64,000 nucleotides of DNA, from the NCBI GenBank assembly GCA_024231855.1, contig JAAEQD010000059.1:1-64000 (forward strand). The letters run 5' to 3'. Shown here one piece after another: positions 17,557-26,581 of this stretch (position 1 is the first letter of the stretch; every line of letters begins with the position of its first letter). The position numbers were made by a program, and so were the translations under genes. The stretch is from Candidatus Zixiibacteriota bacterium. GTDB taxonomy: Bacteria; Zixibacteria; MSB-5A5; UBA10806; 4484-95. The notes beneath the pieces are model-generated. The model was not told the origin of the DNA and searched no databases. It was given only the letters and a program-made list of their open reading frames with translations.

Positions 17557-19577
17557 AACTCCCTCTTGACCGGAATAGTCAACTTAAATACAGTCGGTCC
17601 TCCGGGTTTTGACTGGACCTTCAGGTCTCCCCCATGATCGACCGCCGCTTTATGTGCCGTAGCCAAACCCAGCCCTGTTCCGCCTGGCTTGGTCGTATAG
17701 AAAGGCTTGAACAGATTCTTCATCTGCTCCTGATCGATACCGGACCCGCTATCACTAACGATAATCACCAAATTCTCATTTTCGAAACGGGATATTACCT
17801 CTATTTTGCCTTTCTCTCCGATTGCCTCGATAGCGTTTTTAATCAAGTTGGATACTACGCTTTTAATCGTTGCTTCGTTGATTCTCACCAGGCCATCGGT
17901 GATCTCCGCCGTCAGCTCGATATCGTTCTCCGATGCTTCATAACGATACAGCGAGATCGCTTCCTGAACAACTTGCTTGATCCAGGTATCTTTTATCTGC
18001 AGACGGCTCGAACGAGCTACTTGCAGGATTTTTTCGATTATACCGTTGAGCTTGGTATGTTCCATTTTAAGAGTAGCCAGAAATTCATCGAATTCTTCTC
18101 TATTATCGGCTACTTTGATTTCGTTTCCCAGCCGTTGAACGACCAGGCCGATCGCGTTAAGGGGGTTTCTGATATCATGCGCCAGGCCGGCAGCCACCGT
18201 GCCGAGTTCGGAAAGACGGCTTGCCTGCTGGGCCTGGCTCTCCAGTGCCCGTTTCTCGGAGATATCATGCGCGACCACGATTACCCCCGTTGGTTTATCC
18301 CCTTCGCCGAATAAGGTGCTGGTCGATACCAACAGATGCATGGGGCCGGAACTGCCCTTGATTTGAATTTCAAAATTCTTCGGACGATGTTCATCTAATA
18401 CCGCTTTTACCTGGAATGGATCGTTGGGGAAATATACTTCGTAGCTCCAATCATTAGGGGAGCCATCAGGCAAGCCGAAATGCTTCCTGGCCTCTTTGTT
18501 AACCGAAACCAGCCGCAAATTCTCATCGGTCGTCAATACGATACCGGCAATCGAATCATGCAATGATTGCGAGATCGCCAGAACACGGCTTAATGAATCC
18601 TGCGTGACATTCAGGTTTTGATAACCGATAACGATAGCTATTCCGACAAAGCCCAGAAGCACGAGTAAAACCACGAATAGCCAAACCTGCTTTTTAAAGC
18701 CGGCTGTTAGCTGACGGTAGCCGAATAACGACATCCCCACGCGGAAAAGACCGTAAAACTCCTCACCCGAGTTGAATGTCTGAACGACTTCGAGCACTTC
18801 CCTGTCCTGGAAATCAATAACTCGCGATGCCGCGGTGTCGGCCTCAAGTACCTGGACCAGAAAAGGATCATCCTCGATTCGATCGGTTTGAGATATCTGT
18901 TTGGAGGCGAACACGATACCATCGAGGTTTTGCAGCATGATATACTCGATACCCGCCTCCTGCGAGAGCTGATTGAGAAGATATGCCAGCGATAGCTTGC
19001 GGTCGCCATACTGACCAGCCGCCCAGGGGGATATCAACATAATAAATTTATCATCTTTATACGGCACCAGGCCGAATAAGTACGATTTCTCGCCAACCGA
19101 ATGAAAATCGAAAACAATATCGAATGGTTCATCATATCGAGCATTACTCAGGAAATTGCCTTGAAGGCTATCTAAAATAGCGGATATACTTCTGGGTTCG
19201 GTCTCCAAACATGTTATCATCGAATTATGACTATCAACAATATTAGCCCTCACCAGGCCCATTTGGGCAACCAGCGCTTCCAAAAGATCGTGATCATCAT
19301 CGATCGAGTTGTCATTAATATACAAGGATGTCTTGGCTACTATTTCCTCCACGGCGATATCCGTTATATTCCGATCGGTTTCGATAATATTCGAAGCGGA
19401 GGCTATCAGGACGGTGGTCAAGGCTTTCCCCTGCTGGGTCAGGCTGTCCAGCGATACCTCCTGGCCCGCCTGGATCGAGAAATAACCGGCTGCAATCAGG
19501 ATAACAATCAATAATATGAATGAGACGAGCACATAGCGAAAACGTAGTCCCGAAAGTATTTTCCATCGACGAGCCAT
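17553..19577 (-). CDS. Membrane sensor histidine kinase
   Basis: 674 aa. Two membrane helices (about 14-34 and 305-327, WLFVVLLVLLGFVGIAIVIG) bound an extracytoplasmic sensor domain of about 270 residues, probably Cache-like. A PAS domain follows (DSIAGIVLTTDENLRLVSVN), then HisKA with H-box ELGTVAAGLAHDIRNPLNAI, and a HATPase domain with N-box (LIKNAIEAIGE), G1 (DSGSGI) and G2 (GGTGLGLA). It should autophosphorylate the H-box His and pass phosphate to D51 of the overlapping NtrC regulator. The ATG lies 6 nt after a -10 box without a Shine-Dalgarno, suggesting a leaderless transcript. Signal sensed is unknown. Confidence 0.92.
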   Translation of the reverse strand: MARRWKILSGLRFRYVLVSFILLIVILIAAGYFSIQAGQEVSLDSLTQQGKALTTVLIASASNIIETDRNITDIAVEEIVAKTSLYINDNSIDDDHDLLEALVAQMGLVRANIVDSHNSMITCLETEPRSISAILDSLQGNFLSNARYDEPFDIVFDFHSVGEKSYLFGLVPYKDDKFIMLISPWAAGQYGDRKLSLAYLLNQLSQEAGIEYIMLQNLDGIVFASKQISQTDRIEDDPFLVQVLEADTAASRVIDFQDREVLEVVQTFNSGEEFYGLFRVGMSLFGYRQLTAGFKKQVWLFVVLLVLLGFVGIAIVIGYQNLNVTQDSLSRVLAISQSLHDSIAGIVLTTDENLRLVSVNKEARKHFGLPDGSPNDWSYEVYFPNDPFQVKAVLDEHRPKNFEIQIKGSSGPMHLLVSTSTLFGEGDKPTGVIVVAHDISEKRALESQAQQASRLSELGTVAAGLAHDIRNPLNAIGLVVQRLGNEIKVADNREEFDEFLATLKMEHTKLNGIIEKILQVARSSRLQIKDTWIKQVVQEAISLYRYEASENDIELTAEITDGLVRINEATIKSVVSNLIKNAIEAIGEKGKIEVISRFENENLVIIVSDSGSGIDQEQMKNLFKPFYTTKPGGTGLGLATAHKAAVDHGGDLKVQSKPGGPTVFKLTIPVKREL

Positions 19578-19583
19578 GGCTAG

Positions 19584-19613
19584 ATGATAACATCAGTAGA
19601 GCCGGGGTGTCAA
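19584..19613 (-). promoter_or_regulatory. Promoter giving a probable leaderless kinase mRNA
   Basis: Minus-strand TTGACA (19608-19613), 18-nt spacer, TATCAT (19584-19589), then six bases and the ATG at 19577. Transcription would begin at or within one base of the A of the ATG. Confidence 0.55.
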
Positions 19614-19686
19614 GGTTATTAGATAAAGCCCAACTTAAGATTCCGTACAGAAAACGTATTGTTTTCAATTTAATCAGAAAAATCTC

Positions 19687-19716
19687 TTGCATTTCTATGA
19701 AATTTCTATTTATTAT
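19687..19716 (+). promoter_or_regulatory. Probable promoter of the broken dockerin-like gene
   Basis: Plus-strand TTGCAT (19687-19692), 18-nt spacer, TATTAT (19711-19716). Expected start about 19723, leaving a 75-nt leader to the GTG at 19798, which has GGAGGGA 5 nt upstream. Confidence 0.4.
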
Positions 19717-19797
19717 AGAATAGTTAGTATTTATTACTACCATTAGAAGTACATCATAATTCACCTTTGCATCGGTCAATTAAGGATGGAGGGATAA

Positions 19798-21294
19798 GTG
19801 AAGAAGCATACATTGGTTTTATCCTCGGTTGTTTGCTTATGGCTAACATTATCAGCAGTAGTTCCCGCACAGGCTCCCGACACTCAATGGACAAAGCAAT
19901 ACGGCACCGAAATCCACGATGAGGCAACGGCTATGCATCCCACCTCCGATGGCGGTTACATTCTGGTTGGCCATACGGCCGATTGGAGAGGTGATCCCGA
20001 CTTTATTTCGAATGCATACCTGGTAAAGACTGATGCTAATGGTGATACGCTTTGGACACAGGTTTATGGTAATAGCTTGCGAAATGAAGCTTACAATATT
20101 ATATAAACTGACGATGGCGGTTATCTTTTGCCTGTTTTCACGACACACTTTGGGGAAGGATATCCGGCTTATACAGTACTTCTAAAACTTGATGAATACG
20201 GCGATACAGTTTGGACTATGACGCACAATATATTAGTAAATTCGATACAACAGACCACAGACGGTGGTTTTATCTTAGCCGGTTATATTCGCAATCTGGA
20301 TTCGCACATTGCCGCAATGATGAAAATCGATGCCGATGGGAATGCTCAATGGTTTAATTCCTATCCAGGTGAATATCTTAGTAATACAGGCTACTCCGTT
20401 TGCCAGACAAGTCAAGGTGATTATATAATGGTCGGCGAATTGGAAATCCGTTTCGAGGATCACGAAAATACAAATGTCTCTATAATCAAGACTAATGAAA
20501 ATGGAGATACGTTATGGACCAGAGCTATTGGCCTGAATAGCTCATCTCATGGTTCCTATGATGAAGCACGTTCAATTATCGAAAACAGCGATGGCGATTT
20601 TGTGATTGGGGGAAATTCTTACTATGACTTCCTTCTAATAAAAATTAATACTTTCGGCGACACAATCTGGACTCGCACATACGGCGGGGATTATATCGAG
20701 GATGCCGGGGCTGTCATACAATCAAGCGATGGTGGCTATATTATAGCTGGATGGACCGCTTCATACGGAGCCGGTGACAAAGATATATGGATAGTTAAAA
20801 CAAATTCTATTGGTGGAATGGTCTGGTCAAAAACAATAGGCACTGAATACGAAGAAACCGCCTGCTCGATTATCAAAACATCCGATAATGAATTCGCAAT
20901 CGCCGGGATTAGGGCTACTGGCGGTTATATAGACCACGATTTCTATCTCGTCAAATTGGCGGCGGATCAACCATATCCGACTTATGCTTATTGGCCGGGC
21001 GATGTTAACATGTTCAACGGCGAATGGCCGCCTCGTGTAATCGGTTCGGATGTTACCTATTTGGTGAATTATTTCAGAGGTTTACCATCAAGCCAACCCT
21101 GTTTGCAGGATAGTTTCTGGAATTCGGCGGATATAAATGGCGATTGCGGCATACTTGGCAGCGATGTGACCAGGCTGGTCAATTACTTCAGGGGCGAGGC
21201 CTATATTTCACCTTGTTTCAGTTATGAGACAATATGGTTAGCAACCGATGATCTTCCGGTTGAAGCTCCCGAGAACTGGCCGAATTGCGAATAA
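19798..21294 (+). pseudogene. Secreted beta-propeller-like protein with dockerin-like end, broken by one TAA
   Basis: A single reading frame of 499 codons is interrupted only by TAA at 20104-20106 (codon 103). Before it: signal peptide ending VVPAQA and repeats with EIHDEATAMHPTSDGGYILV. After it, in the same frame: TDDGGYLLPV, QTTDGGFILAGY, QSSDGGYIIAGW, then the dockerin-like pair GDVNMFNGEWPPRVIGSDVT and DINGDCGILGSDVTRLVNYF. In sibling repeats the codon before the DGG motif is for Gln, Lys, Asn or Ser, so TAA is most simply a point change from CAA or AAA. The downstream frame has no other damage, so inactivation is recent, or the stop is read through or is a sequence error. The repeats resemble WD40/SBBP-like propeller units. 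Confidence 0.8.
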
Positions 21295-21298
21295 AAAG

Positions 21299-21733
21299 CT
21301 AAAGCCTGGCTCTCAATTCTCCAAGCAGTTTTTCTTTTATAATATCGCGTGCTTGCCGAAATTTCGGCAACGCCTGATCATCCGGGTAAGCGGTAAACGG
21401 CGCGGGATCATCGATACCGATATGAATTTGCTGGACCGGGCCGGAAAACACCGGGCAGGTCTCACGGGCGTTGTCGCAGACTGTGATTACCAGATCGAGA
21501 TCATCCCGCTTGATAAATTCATTGATGGATTTGGATCGGCTGGATGAGATATCCACTCCGATTTCAGCCATCACCTGAATAGCTCGTGGGTTTACGCTTA
21601 ATGGCTCAACGCCTGCCGAGAAAGCTTGCCAACTATCGCTGAGATGGTGATTGATCAAAGCCTCAGCCATGATACTCCGGCAGGAGTTTCCGGTACAGAG
21701 AATCAGGGCTTTTCTTTTCGGTTTCATACTCAC
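21299..21733 (-). CDS. arsC: Thioredoxin-coupled arsenate reductase
   Basis: 144 aa of the low-molecular-weight phosphatase fold. Catalytic loop CTGNSCRS has C13, with R19; C86 (VITVCDN) and C93 (ETCPVF) are 7 apart like the Cys82/Cys89 pair of the Staphylococcus pI258 type, so the enzyme should reduce As(V) to As(III) using a Cys triad and thioredoxin. The gene overlaps the ACR3 gene by 4 nt and is last in the ars operon, 4 nt from the convergent end of the broken dockerin-like gene. The operon also encodes thioredoxin-like proteins. Confidence 0.92.
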   Translation of the reverse strand: MSMKPKRKALILCTGNSCRSIMAEALINHHLSDSWQAFSAGVEPLSVNPRAIQVMAEIGVDISSSRSKSINEFIKRDDLDLVITVCDNARETCPVFSGPVQQIHIGIDDPAPFTAYPDDQALPKFRQARDIIKEKLLGELRARL

Positions 21734-22776
21734 TGGGAGAAATACTTCCGTTTAAACCACAACGCCACATTCACCAGGCCGATTAACACCGGCACTTCAA
21801 CCAGCGGCCCGATCACGGCCGCGAACGCCTGGCCGGAGTTAATCCCGAATACGGCCACGGCCACGGCGATTGCCAGTTCGAAATTATTACTGGCGGCGGT
21901 AAACGATAATGTGGCCGACTTGGAGTAGTCCGCGCCCGCTTTCTTGCCCATGTAAAAAGTGATTAGAAACATCAACACGAAATATATCAAGAGCGGAATC
22001 GCGATCCGGATCACGTCAAAAGGTAATTCGAGTATCATTTCGCCTTTAAGCGAAAACATCACCACGATTGTAAATAGAAGGGCAATGAGGGTTACCGGGC
22101 TGATTTTGGGAATGAACACCCTGTGATACCAGTCTTTATCCTTAATTCTGATTAAAACAAATCGGGTCAGGAAACCGGCGAGAAACGGAATTCCAAGATA
22201 GATAAATACGCTTTCGGCGATCTGCCCCATCGTTATATCAACCGCGATGCCTTTTAAACCAAAATAAGGCAGCATTATTGTGATAAAAAACCAGGCATAG
22301 ACGCTATAGAATATTACCTGGAATATGCTGTTAAACGCCACCAGTCCGGCGGCATATTCGTTATCGCCCCTGGCCAACTCGTTCCAGACAATCACCATAG
22401 CGATACATCGGGCCAGACCGATCAAAATCAAGCCGATCATGTAATCGGGATAATCCGCCAGGAATAGAATCGCCAGGAAAAACATCAGTATCGGGCCGAT
22501 CACCCAGTTCTGAATCAGCGACAGGCCGAGAATCCGCCAGTTCCGGAATACATCGCCCAATTCCTCATAGCGCACCTTGGCCAAAGGCGGATACATCATC
22601 AGGATCAACCCTATTGCTATCGGGATCGATGTTGTCCCGATAGAAAGTTTGGTAATCGCCTGAGTTACCGATGGCGCCCAGACACCCAGCATCACCCCGA
22701 ATCCCATAGCCAGAAATATCCAGAGCGTTAAGAATCTGTCGAGAAAACCTAATCTTGGGCATTCAGCGTTTTTCAT
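21730..22776 (-). CDS. acr3: ACR3-family arsenite efflux pump
   Basis: 348 aa, about ten membrane helices. Family signatures include [20 protein letters not shown] at the N-terminus, [15 protein letters not shown], the conserved Cys in [18 protein letters not shown], and [20 protein letters not shown] near the C-terminus. ACR3 exports As(III) as arsenite using the proton-motive force. It follows the thioredoxin-lipoprotein gene with a 4-nt overlap. Its first 22 nt plus leader are repeated at the head of the decayed small-thioredoxin gene at 23189-23447 (see repeat entry). Confidence 0.93.
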   Translation of the reverse strand: MKNAECPRLGFLDRFLTLWIFLAMGFGVMLGVWAPSVTQAITKLSIGTTSIPIAIGLILMMYPPLAKVRYEELGDVFRNWRILGLSLIQNWVIGPILMFFLAILFLADYPDYMIGLILIGLARCIAMVIVWNELARGDNEYAAGLVAFNSIFQVIFYSVYAWFFITIMLPYFGLKGIAVDITMGQIAESVFIYLGIPFLAGFLTRFVLIRIKDKDWYHRVFIPKISPVTLIALLFTIVVMFSLKGEMILELPFDVIRIAIPLLIYFVLMFLITFYMGKKAGADYSKSATLSFTAASNNFELAIAVAVAVFGINSGQAFAAVIGPLVEVPVLIGLVNVALWFKRKYFSQ

Positions 22777-22781
22777 TGATT
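22754..22781. repeat. 28-nt repeat, copy 1 (start of acr3)
   Basis: Covers the first codons and 5 nt of leader of the acr3 gene. Matches 27 of 28 positions with 23440-23467. The central 22 nt (22760-22781) are identical. Confidence 0.75.
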
Positions 22782-23192
22782 AACACCTAATAACTTGAAA
22801 TAAGTTGCTATTGATTCAGCCCCCAGAAACCCCATATGACGATATTTCTCCTTATCCTCGGCATCGAGAAATATCTGGCTGGGGGTAACGGTTACGCCGT
22901 ATTTTTGGGCGGATATGCTATCTATTTTGGTATCAATAGTGATGATTTCGATTTTCCCCTGATAGGCGATTCTCAAACTATCGAGAATCGGCTCCATTCT
23001 CCTGCAAGGTTCGCAATTAGCGCTGATAAAATCAATTAGTTTCGGCAATTTGCCAATTTCGGACGATACTGTCTCTTGTTTAGCAGTCCGCTTTTCGGAG
23101 GTTTTATCCGAAGATTCAGAGCAGCCTGTCAGAGTCGAAACTAATATCATTAAGACGAAAGCAAGAGTGATTTTTTTCGGGCATGTCATCAT
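22773..23192 (-). CDS. Thioredoxin-fold lipoprotein, left copy
   Basis: 139 aa. Lipobox STLTGC gives a lipid-anchored extracytoplasmic protein. The thioredoxin-like domain (about 45-139) has ANCEPCRRM, a CxxC redox site, followed by [14 protein letters not shown] containing the cis-Pro. Closely similar to the right copy at 24189-24608 (shared [30 protein letters not shown] or RHVGF). Its ATG overlaps the stop of the decayed small-thioredoxin gene as ATGA, the same arrangement as in the intact right-hand pair, so the pair was duplicated as a unit. A likely electron partner is CcdA. Confidence 0.85.
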   Translation of the reverse strand: MMTCPKKITLAFVLMILVSTLTGCSESSDKTSEKRTAKQETVSSEIGKLPKLIDFISANCEPCRRMEPILDSLRIAYQGKIEIITIDTKIDSISAQKYGVTVTPSQIFLDAEDKEKYRHMGFLGAESIATYFKLLGVNQ

Positions 23193-23447
23193 TTTATTTC
23201 CTCCTCCAATCCCTTATTGATCAACTGTTGAGCTTCGGCCATCGATGGCACTTTGCCGCTCGATACGACCCGCTCGTTAATTACAATGCCGGGAGTGAAT
23301 ATAACTTTATACTTTATCATCTCCTGAATATTGGTCACTTTCTCGAATTGGAAATCCTAACCTTCAACCAAACCGAGATTGACAACCGTCTCTTTCATTA
23401 TCCGGGCGGCCCTGCTGCATTTGCCGCAACCCGCCCCAACTTGGACA
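23189..23447 (-). pseudogene. Decayed small thioredoxin (duplicate of 24605-24871)
   Basis: In one frame the minus strand reads VGAGCGKCSRAARIMKETVV, NLGLVEG, stop TAG (23357-23359), then DFQFEKVTNIQEMIKYKVIF, TPGIVINERVVSSGKVPSMA and the end EEEIK. This matches the intact gene at 24605-24871 along its length, with TAG where that gene has a Lys codon (GGC AAA GAT against GGT TAG GAT). The original start is gone: the first codons have been replaced by sequence matching the head of acr3, with an in-frame TGA upstream. Both the lost start and the internal stop indicate a non-functional copy, though the CGKC site is intact. Confidence 0.85.
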
Positions 23448-23467
23448 TTCAGCGTTTTTCATTGATT
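23440..23467. repeat. 28-nt repeat, copy 2 (head of the thioredoxin pseudogene)
   Basis: Matches 22754-22781 at 27 of 28 positions. In this copy the ATG reads a few acr3-like codons out of frame with the thioredoxin remnant, as expected of a recombination or template-switch junction rather than a functional start. Confidence 0.75.
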
Positions 23468-23508
23468 GCATCCCTCTGATAGATTTAATGTCAGCTTCAA
23501 TATCTCTC

Positions 23509-24192
23509 CTACATCAAGTTTACATAAAGTATATAGATACCTGCCAGAACAATCAAGGCTCCGGATATTTTTTTCGTCCAGTTTGAGAAACTTAGAGCTT
23601 TTTGCGAATTGGTGAAAGCCTCTACAAATCCGGTGGCGATACCGGCGGCAACCAATAAGGCGCAATGAGCGATTGAATAAACAAATAGAAGAAATGTGCC
23701 ATATAAAATCTGGCCTTTAGTCGCCACAAAAGCCAGAATCACGACCAGCACCGGCGTAGCGCAGGGAGTCGAAACGAATCCGAATATCACACCCATCAGG
23801 AACGCCCCGATCAGACCGCCGGTCTTGATTTGCATCTTGGAACGAAATGGTATTTTAATTTCGAAAACGCCCAGAAGCGATAGCCCCATTATTATAGCAA
23901 TAGCGGCAATAACGATATAAAAAGTTGCTCCGGTTGTACTGATTATCGAGCCGATAAATCCGGCGGCCGCTCCCAGAAGAGTAAACGTGATTGATAGACC
24001 CAGGGCGAAAGTTATCGAGTATTTGACAGCTTTTTTTCTGTCGCCTTGCGAATAGCCGCCGACATAACCGATCACCAGAGGTACTAAAGCCAGCACACAG
24101 GGCGAGGCCGATGATATCAGGCCGCCAAGAAATACCGCGAAAATAGCAAGTGATGGATTATTCTGGATGAAAGCCGCTACCGTCTCCATCAT
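23509..24192 (-). CDS. ccdA: CcdA/DsbD-type thiol electron transporter
   Basis: 227 aa, six membrane helices, matching the CcdA family: GGLISSASPCVLALVPLVIG has the first reactive Cys and FGFVSTPCATPVLVVILAFV the second. CcdA passes reducing equivalents from cytoplasmic thioredoxin to thiol proteins outside the membrane. Its ATG overlaps the stop of the right thioredoxin-lipoprotein gene by 4 nt. Sitting between the two thioredoxin pairs, it probably feeds one or both lipoproteins. A 42-nt gap separates it from the pseudogene. Confidence 0.9.
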   Translation of the reverse strand: MMETVAAFIQNNPSLAIFAVFLGGLISSASPCVLALVPLVIGYVGGYSQGDRKKAVKYSITFALGLSITFTLLGAAAGFIGSIISTTGATFYIVIAAIAIIMGLSLLGVFEIKIPFRSKMQIKTGGLIGAFLMGVIFGFVSTPCATPVLVVILAFVATKGQILYGTFLLFVYSIAHCALLVAAGIATGFVEAFTNSQKALSFSNWTKKISGALIVLAGIYILYVNLM

Positions 24193-24608
24193 AACTCGAC
24201 ATCCATTGTCTTGAAATAATCAGTTATCGATTCGGCAGACATAAATCCCACATGACGGTGAACTTCGTTACCCTCGGCATCTAAAAATACCTGGGTAGGT
24301 ATCATGGTAATACCATATTTCCGGGCGGATTTTCTATCTTTCTTGACATCAATAAAAATTATCTCGGCTTTCCCTTGATAAGCGATTCTCAAACTATCGA
24401 GAACCGGCATCATTTTCTTACAAGACTTGCAATGATCACTACCCAAATCAATTAGCTTCGGCAATTTCATAGTCTCGGCCGAGGATAGCTCAAGATTCGC
24501 GGGCTGCTTATCGGCGGTATTATCAGATGATTCAGAGCAACTCATTAGGATCGAAACTAATATCAGTAAAATGAAAGAAAGAATGGCCGTTATCGGGTGC
24601 GCTTTCAT
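24189..24608 (-). CDS. Thioredoxin-fold lipoprotein, right copy
   Basis: 139 aa, lipobox SILMSC, then a thioredoxin-like domain with DHCKSCKKM (CxxC) and ITMIPTQVFLDAEG (cis-Pro). Its start overlaps the stop of the small-thioredoxin gene by 4 nt and its stop overlaps ccdA by 4 nt, so redox partners are translationally coupled. Paralogue of 22773-23192. Probably receives electrons from CcdA on the outer face of the inner membrane; substrate unknown, the permease or imported thiol-bound arsenicals being guesses from context. Confidence 0.85.
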   Translation of the reverse strand: MKAHPITAILSFILLILVSILMSCSESSDNTADKQPANLELSSAETMKLPKLIDLGSDHCKSCKKMMPVLDSLRIAYQGKAEIIFIDVKKDRKSARKYGITMIPTQVFLDAEGNEVHRHVGFMSAESITDYFKTMDVEL

Positions 24609-24871
24609 TTTATTTCCTCGGTTCGTCCCTTATTGATCAATTGTTGAGCTTCCGCGGTAGACGGCACTTTGCCGCTTGATACGACTTGCCCGTTAATTAC
24701 GATGCCAGGAGTAAACATAACTTTATATTTCATCATCTCCTGAATATTAGTCACTTTCTCGAATTCGAAATCTTTGCCCTCGACCAGACCGAGATTGACC
24801 GCTGTCTCTTTCATTATCTGGGCGGCTCGGCTGCATTTACTGCAGCCCGTTCCAAGTATCTGAATTTTCAT
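24605..24871 (-). CDS. Small thioredoxin-like redox protein
   Basis: 88 aa, no signal peptide, resembling archaeal-type minimal thioredoxins (redox-active disulfide protein 2). Motif GTGCSKCSRAAQIMKE gives the CSKC site near residues 10-13; FTPGIVINGQVV provides the cis-Pro loop. Cytoplasmic location is predicted, so it may reduce CcdA or ArsC. A copy of this gene at 23189-23447 has decayed. RBS GGGAGGAAT lies upstream of the ATG. Confidence 0.88.
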   Translation of the reverse strand: MKIQILGTGCSKCSRAAQIMKETAVNLGLVEGKDFEFEKVTNIQEMMKYKVMFTPGIVINGQVVSSGKVPSTAEAQQLINKGRTEEIK

Positions 24872-24924
24872 CTATTCCTCCCTGTTTTTACAAAGCTAAC
24901 AAATCATTATTTTCATTATCAATC

Positions 24925-25410
24925 TTACGGATTCAGTTTCTTTTCAGGATGGGCTATCAATTGTCTCAATAAATCTCCCGTAACGGTCCACTCAAGACGG
25001 TTTATCTCGGTACCCATATCATTATAATAAACGAACGCCGGCACGATATCAACTTTATAGAGCGACTCGGCCGCGTCCGTGTAGAATATATCGACCCTGA
25101 CGAAATCGAACGATTCATTGTCTTTCAATTCGGCGACACTATCTATAGTCGTATCGGTCAAGGCACATTGGGCGGCCACGCATGAGCAGGCTACAGACTG
25201 GAAAAAATAAGCCAATGTCGGTTTATCATTTGTAAGCGCCTGACTCAGAGCTTCCAATCCGGACAAAGCTAAATATTCTTCGGCGTCTTGAGCGGCTATG
25301 TCGGCGCTCTTTAAGCCCTCATCGCTATTTTCCGCGAACGCTTGATTAAGGATTAACGCTAAACTGAGAATTGCCGCCAGTTTGAAAATTCCTTTTCTAT
25401 AGATTGCCAT
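24925..25410 (-). CDS. Secreted thioredoxin-like protein of the ars operon
   Basis: 161 aa with a signal peptide (AAILSLALILNQAFA). The mature part has a predicted alpha/beta pattern with TLAYFFQSVACSCVAAQC near 84-101, where a thioredoxin active site would lie, and DIVPAFVYYND, where the cis-Pro loop would lie. The Cys pattern (CSC....C) differs from CxxC, so it may bind thiophilic metalloids instead of exchanging disulfides. Not assigned to a family. Overlaps the permease gene by 14 nt. Confidence 0.7.
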   Translation of the reverse strand: MAIYRKGIFKLAAILSLALILNQAFAENSDEGLKSADIAAQDAEEYLALSGLEALSQALTNDKPTLAYFFQSVACSCVAAQCALTDTTIDSVAELKDNESFDFVRVDIFYTDAAESLYKVDIVPAFVYYNDMGTEINRLEWTVTGDLLRQLIAHPEKKLNP

Positions 25411-26578
25411 ATATTACTCCCGCTGATGTTGATAGAGTTATTACCAGGATCACAAAAACCAATGTCCTTTTAGCGCCCATAACCTGCTTGATAACGATCA
25501 TATTGGGCAAGCTCAACGCCGGTCCCGCCAAAAGCAGCGCCAGAGCCGGACCTTTACCCATGCCGGCGCCGATCAATCCTTGCAGAATCGGTATTTCGGT
25601 CAAGGTGGCGAAATACATGAATGCTCCGGCAATCGAGGCGAATAAATTCGCCAATAACGAATTGCCGCCGACCAGACCGGCTACCCAGTCTGAGGGTATT
25701 ATCGCCTCGTGACCCGGGCGACCAAGAAGAAATCCCGCTGCTAGCACACCAATGAACAACAGCGGCATAATCATACCGATATATTCAAGTGTTGATCTGT
25801 GCCAATCTGATAACTCAGCTTTTTTAAACCAGTTGATCGAGGCAAGTAATAAAGCGATCGCGAATCCTAAAGCGATAATCCATTTTATCTTAAAAATCAT
25901 CATCCAAATACTCAGACTATTTTCGGTTGGTTTAAGCCAATTAGCAAAGACCAGGATTCCGATCATTGACCCGAAAAAGACCAGTTCCTTCCAGAGTGGT
26001 CGGCCTGTTTCGCCGGCGGTATCATTTTCATCATTATTTTCGGCGATCGGCTCGTCTCGAAATATCACTCCCATCAGCAAACCGATAATTATCCCGAATA
26101 ACACCGCGCCGATTCCACGGGCCAGGCCTAATTCCAGGCCAAGGACACGACCGGTTAGGATAATTGCCAGCACGTTGATCGCCGGCCCGGAATATAGAAA
26201 CGCCGAGGCCGGGCCAATACCGGCGCCGCGTGAATAAATCCCGGCAAAAAGCGGCAATACTGTGCATGAGCAAACCGCCAGGATTGAACCTGACACAGAT
26301 GCTACCGAATACGATAGCCATTTATTAGCTTTGGCTCCGAAATATTTAATTACCGACGTTTGCTTGACAAATACCGAGATTCCGCCGGCAATAAAAAAAG
26401 CAGGAATCAGGCAAAGAAGCACATGCTCGCGAGCATACTCATGAAGCATGGCATAAGATTCGTATAGGCCACTAAGCAAACGGTTATCAAAATTTATATC
26501 TCCCACGGGGAGAAAATAAGCTACCAGGAAAACGGCCGCGATTATAATCAGCTTGACGATTTCACGATTCACCTTCAA
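25397..26578 (-). CDS. ArsP/DUF318-type permease
   Basis: 393 aa, eight to ten membrane helices in two halves joined by an acidic linker (about residues 180-200). The SILAVCSCTVLPLFAGIYSR segment holds the CSC motif typical of the DUF318 (PF03773) permeases, and GPALALLLAGPALSLPNMIV mirrors the family Gly/Pro-rich repeat. ArsP members export trivalent organoarsenicals; relatives of the SO_0444 type export copper or zinc. Placement in an ars operon next to arsR favours an arsenic role. Gap to arsR is 3 nt. Confidence 0.85.
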   Translation of the reverse strand: MKVNREIVKLIIIAAVFLVAYFLPVGDINFDNRLLSGLYESYAMLHEYAREHVLLCLIPAFFIAGGISVFVKQTSVIKYFGAKANKWLSYSVASVSGSILAVCSCTVLPLFAGIYSRGAGIGPASAFLYSGPAINVLAIILTGRVLGLELGLARGIGAVLFGIIIGLLMGVIFRDEPIAENNDENDTAGETGRPLWKELVFFGSMIGILVFANWLKPTENSLSIWMMIFKIKWIIALGFAIALLLASINWFKKAELSDWHRSTLEYIGMIMPLLFIGVLAAGFLLGRPGHEAIIPSDWVAGLVGGNSLLANLFASIAGAFMYFATLTEIPILQGLIGAGMGKGPALALLLAGPALSLPNMIVIKQVMGAKRTLVFVILVITLSTSAGVIYGNL

Positions 26579-26581
26579 TGC

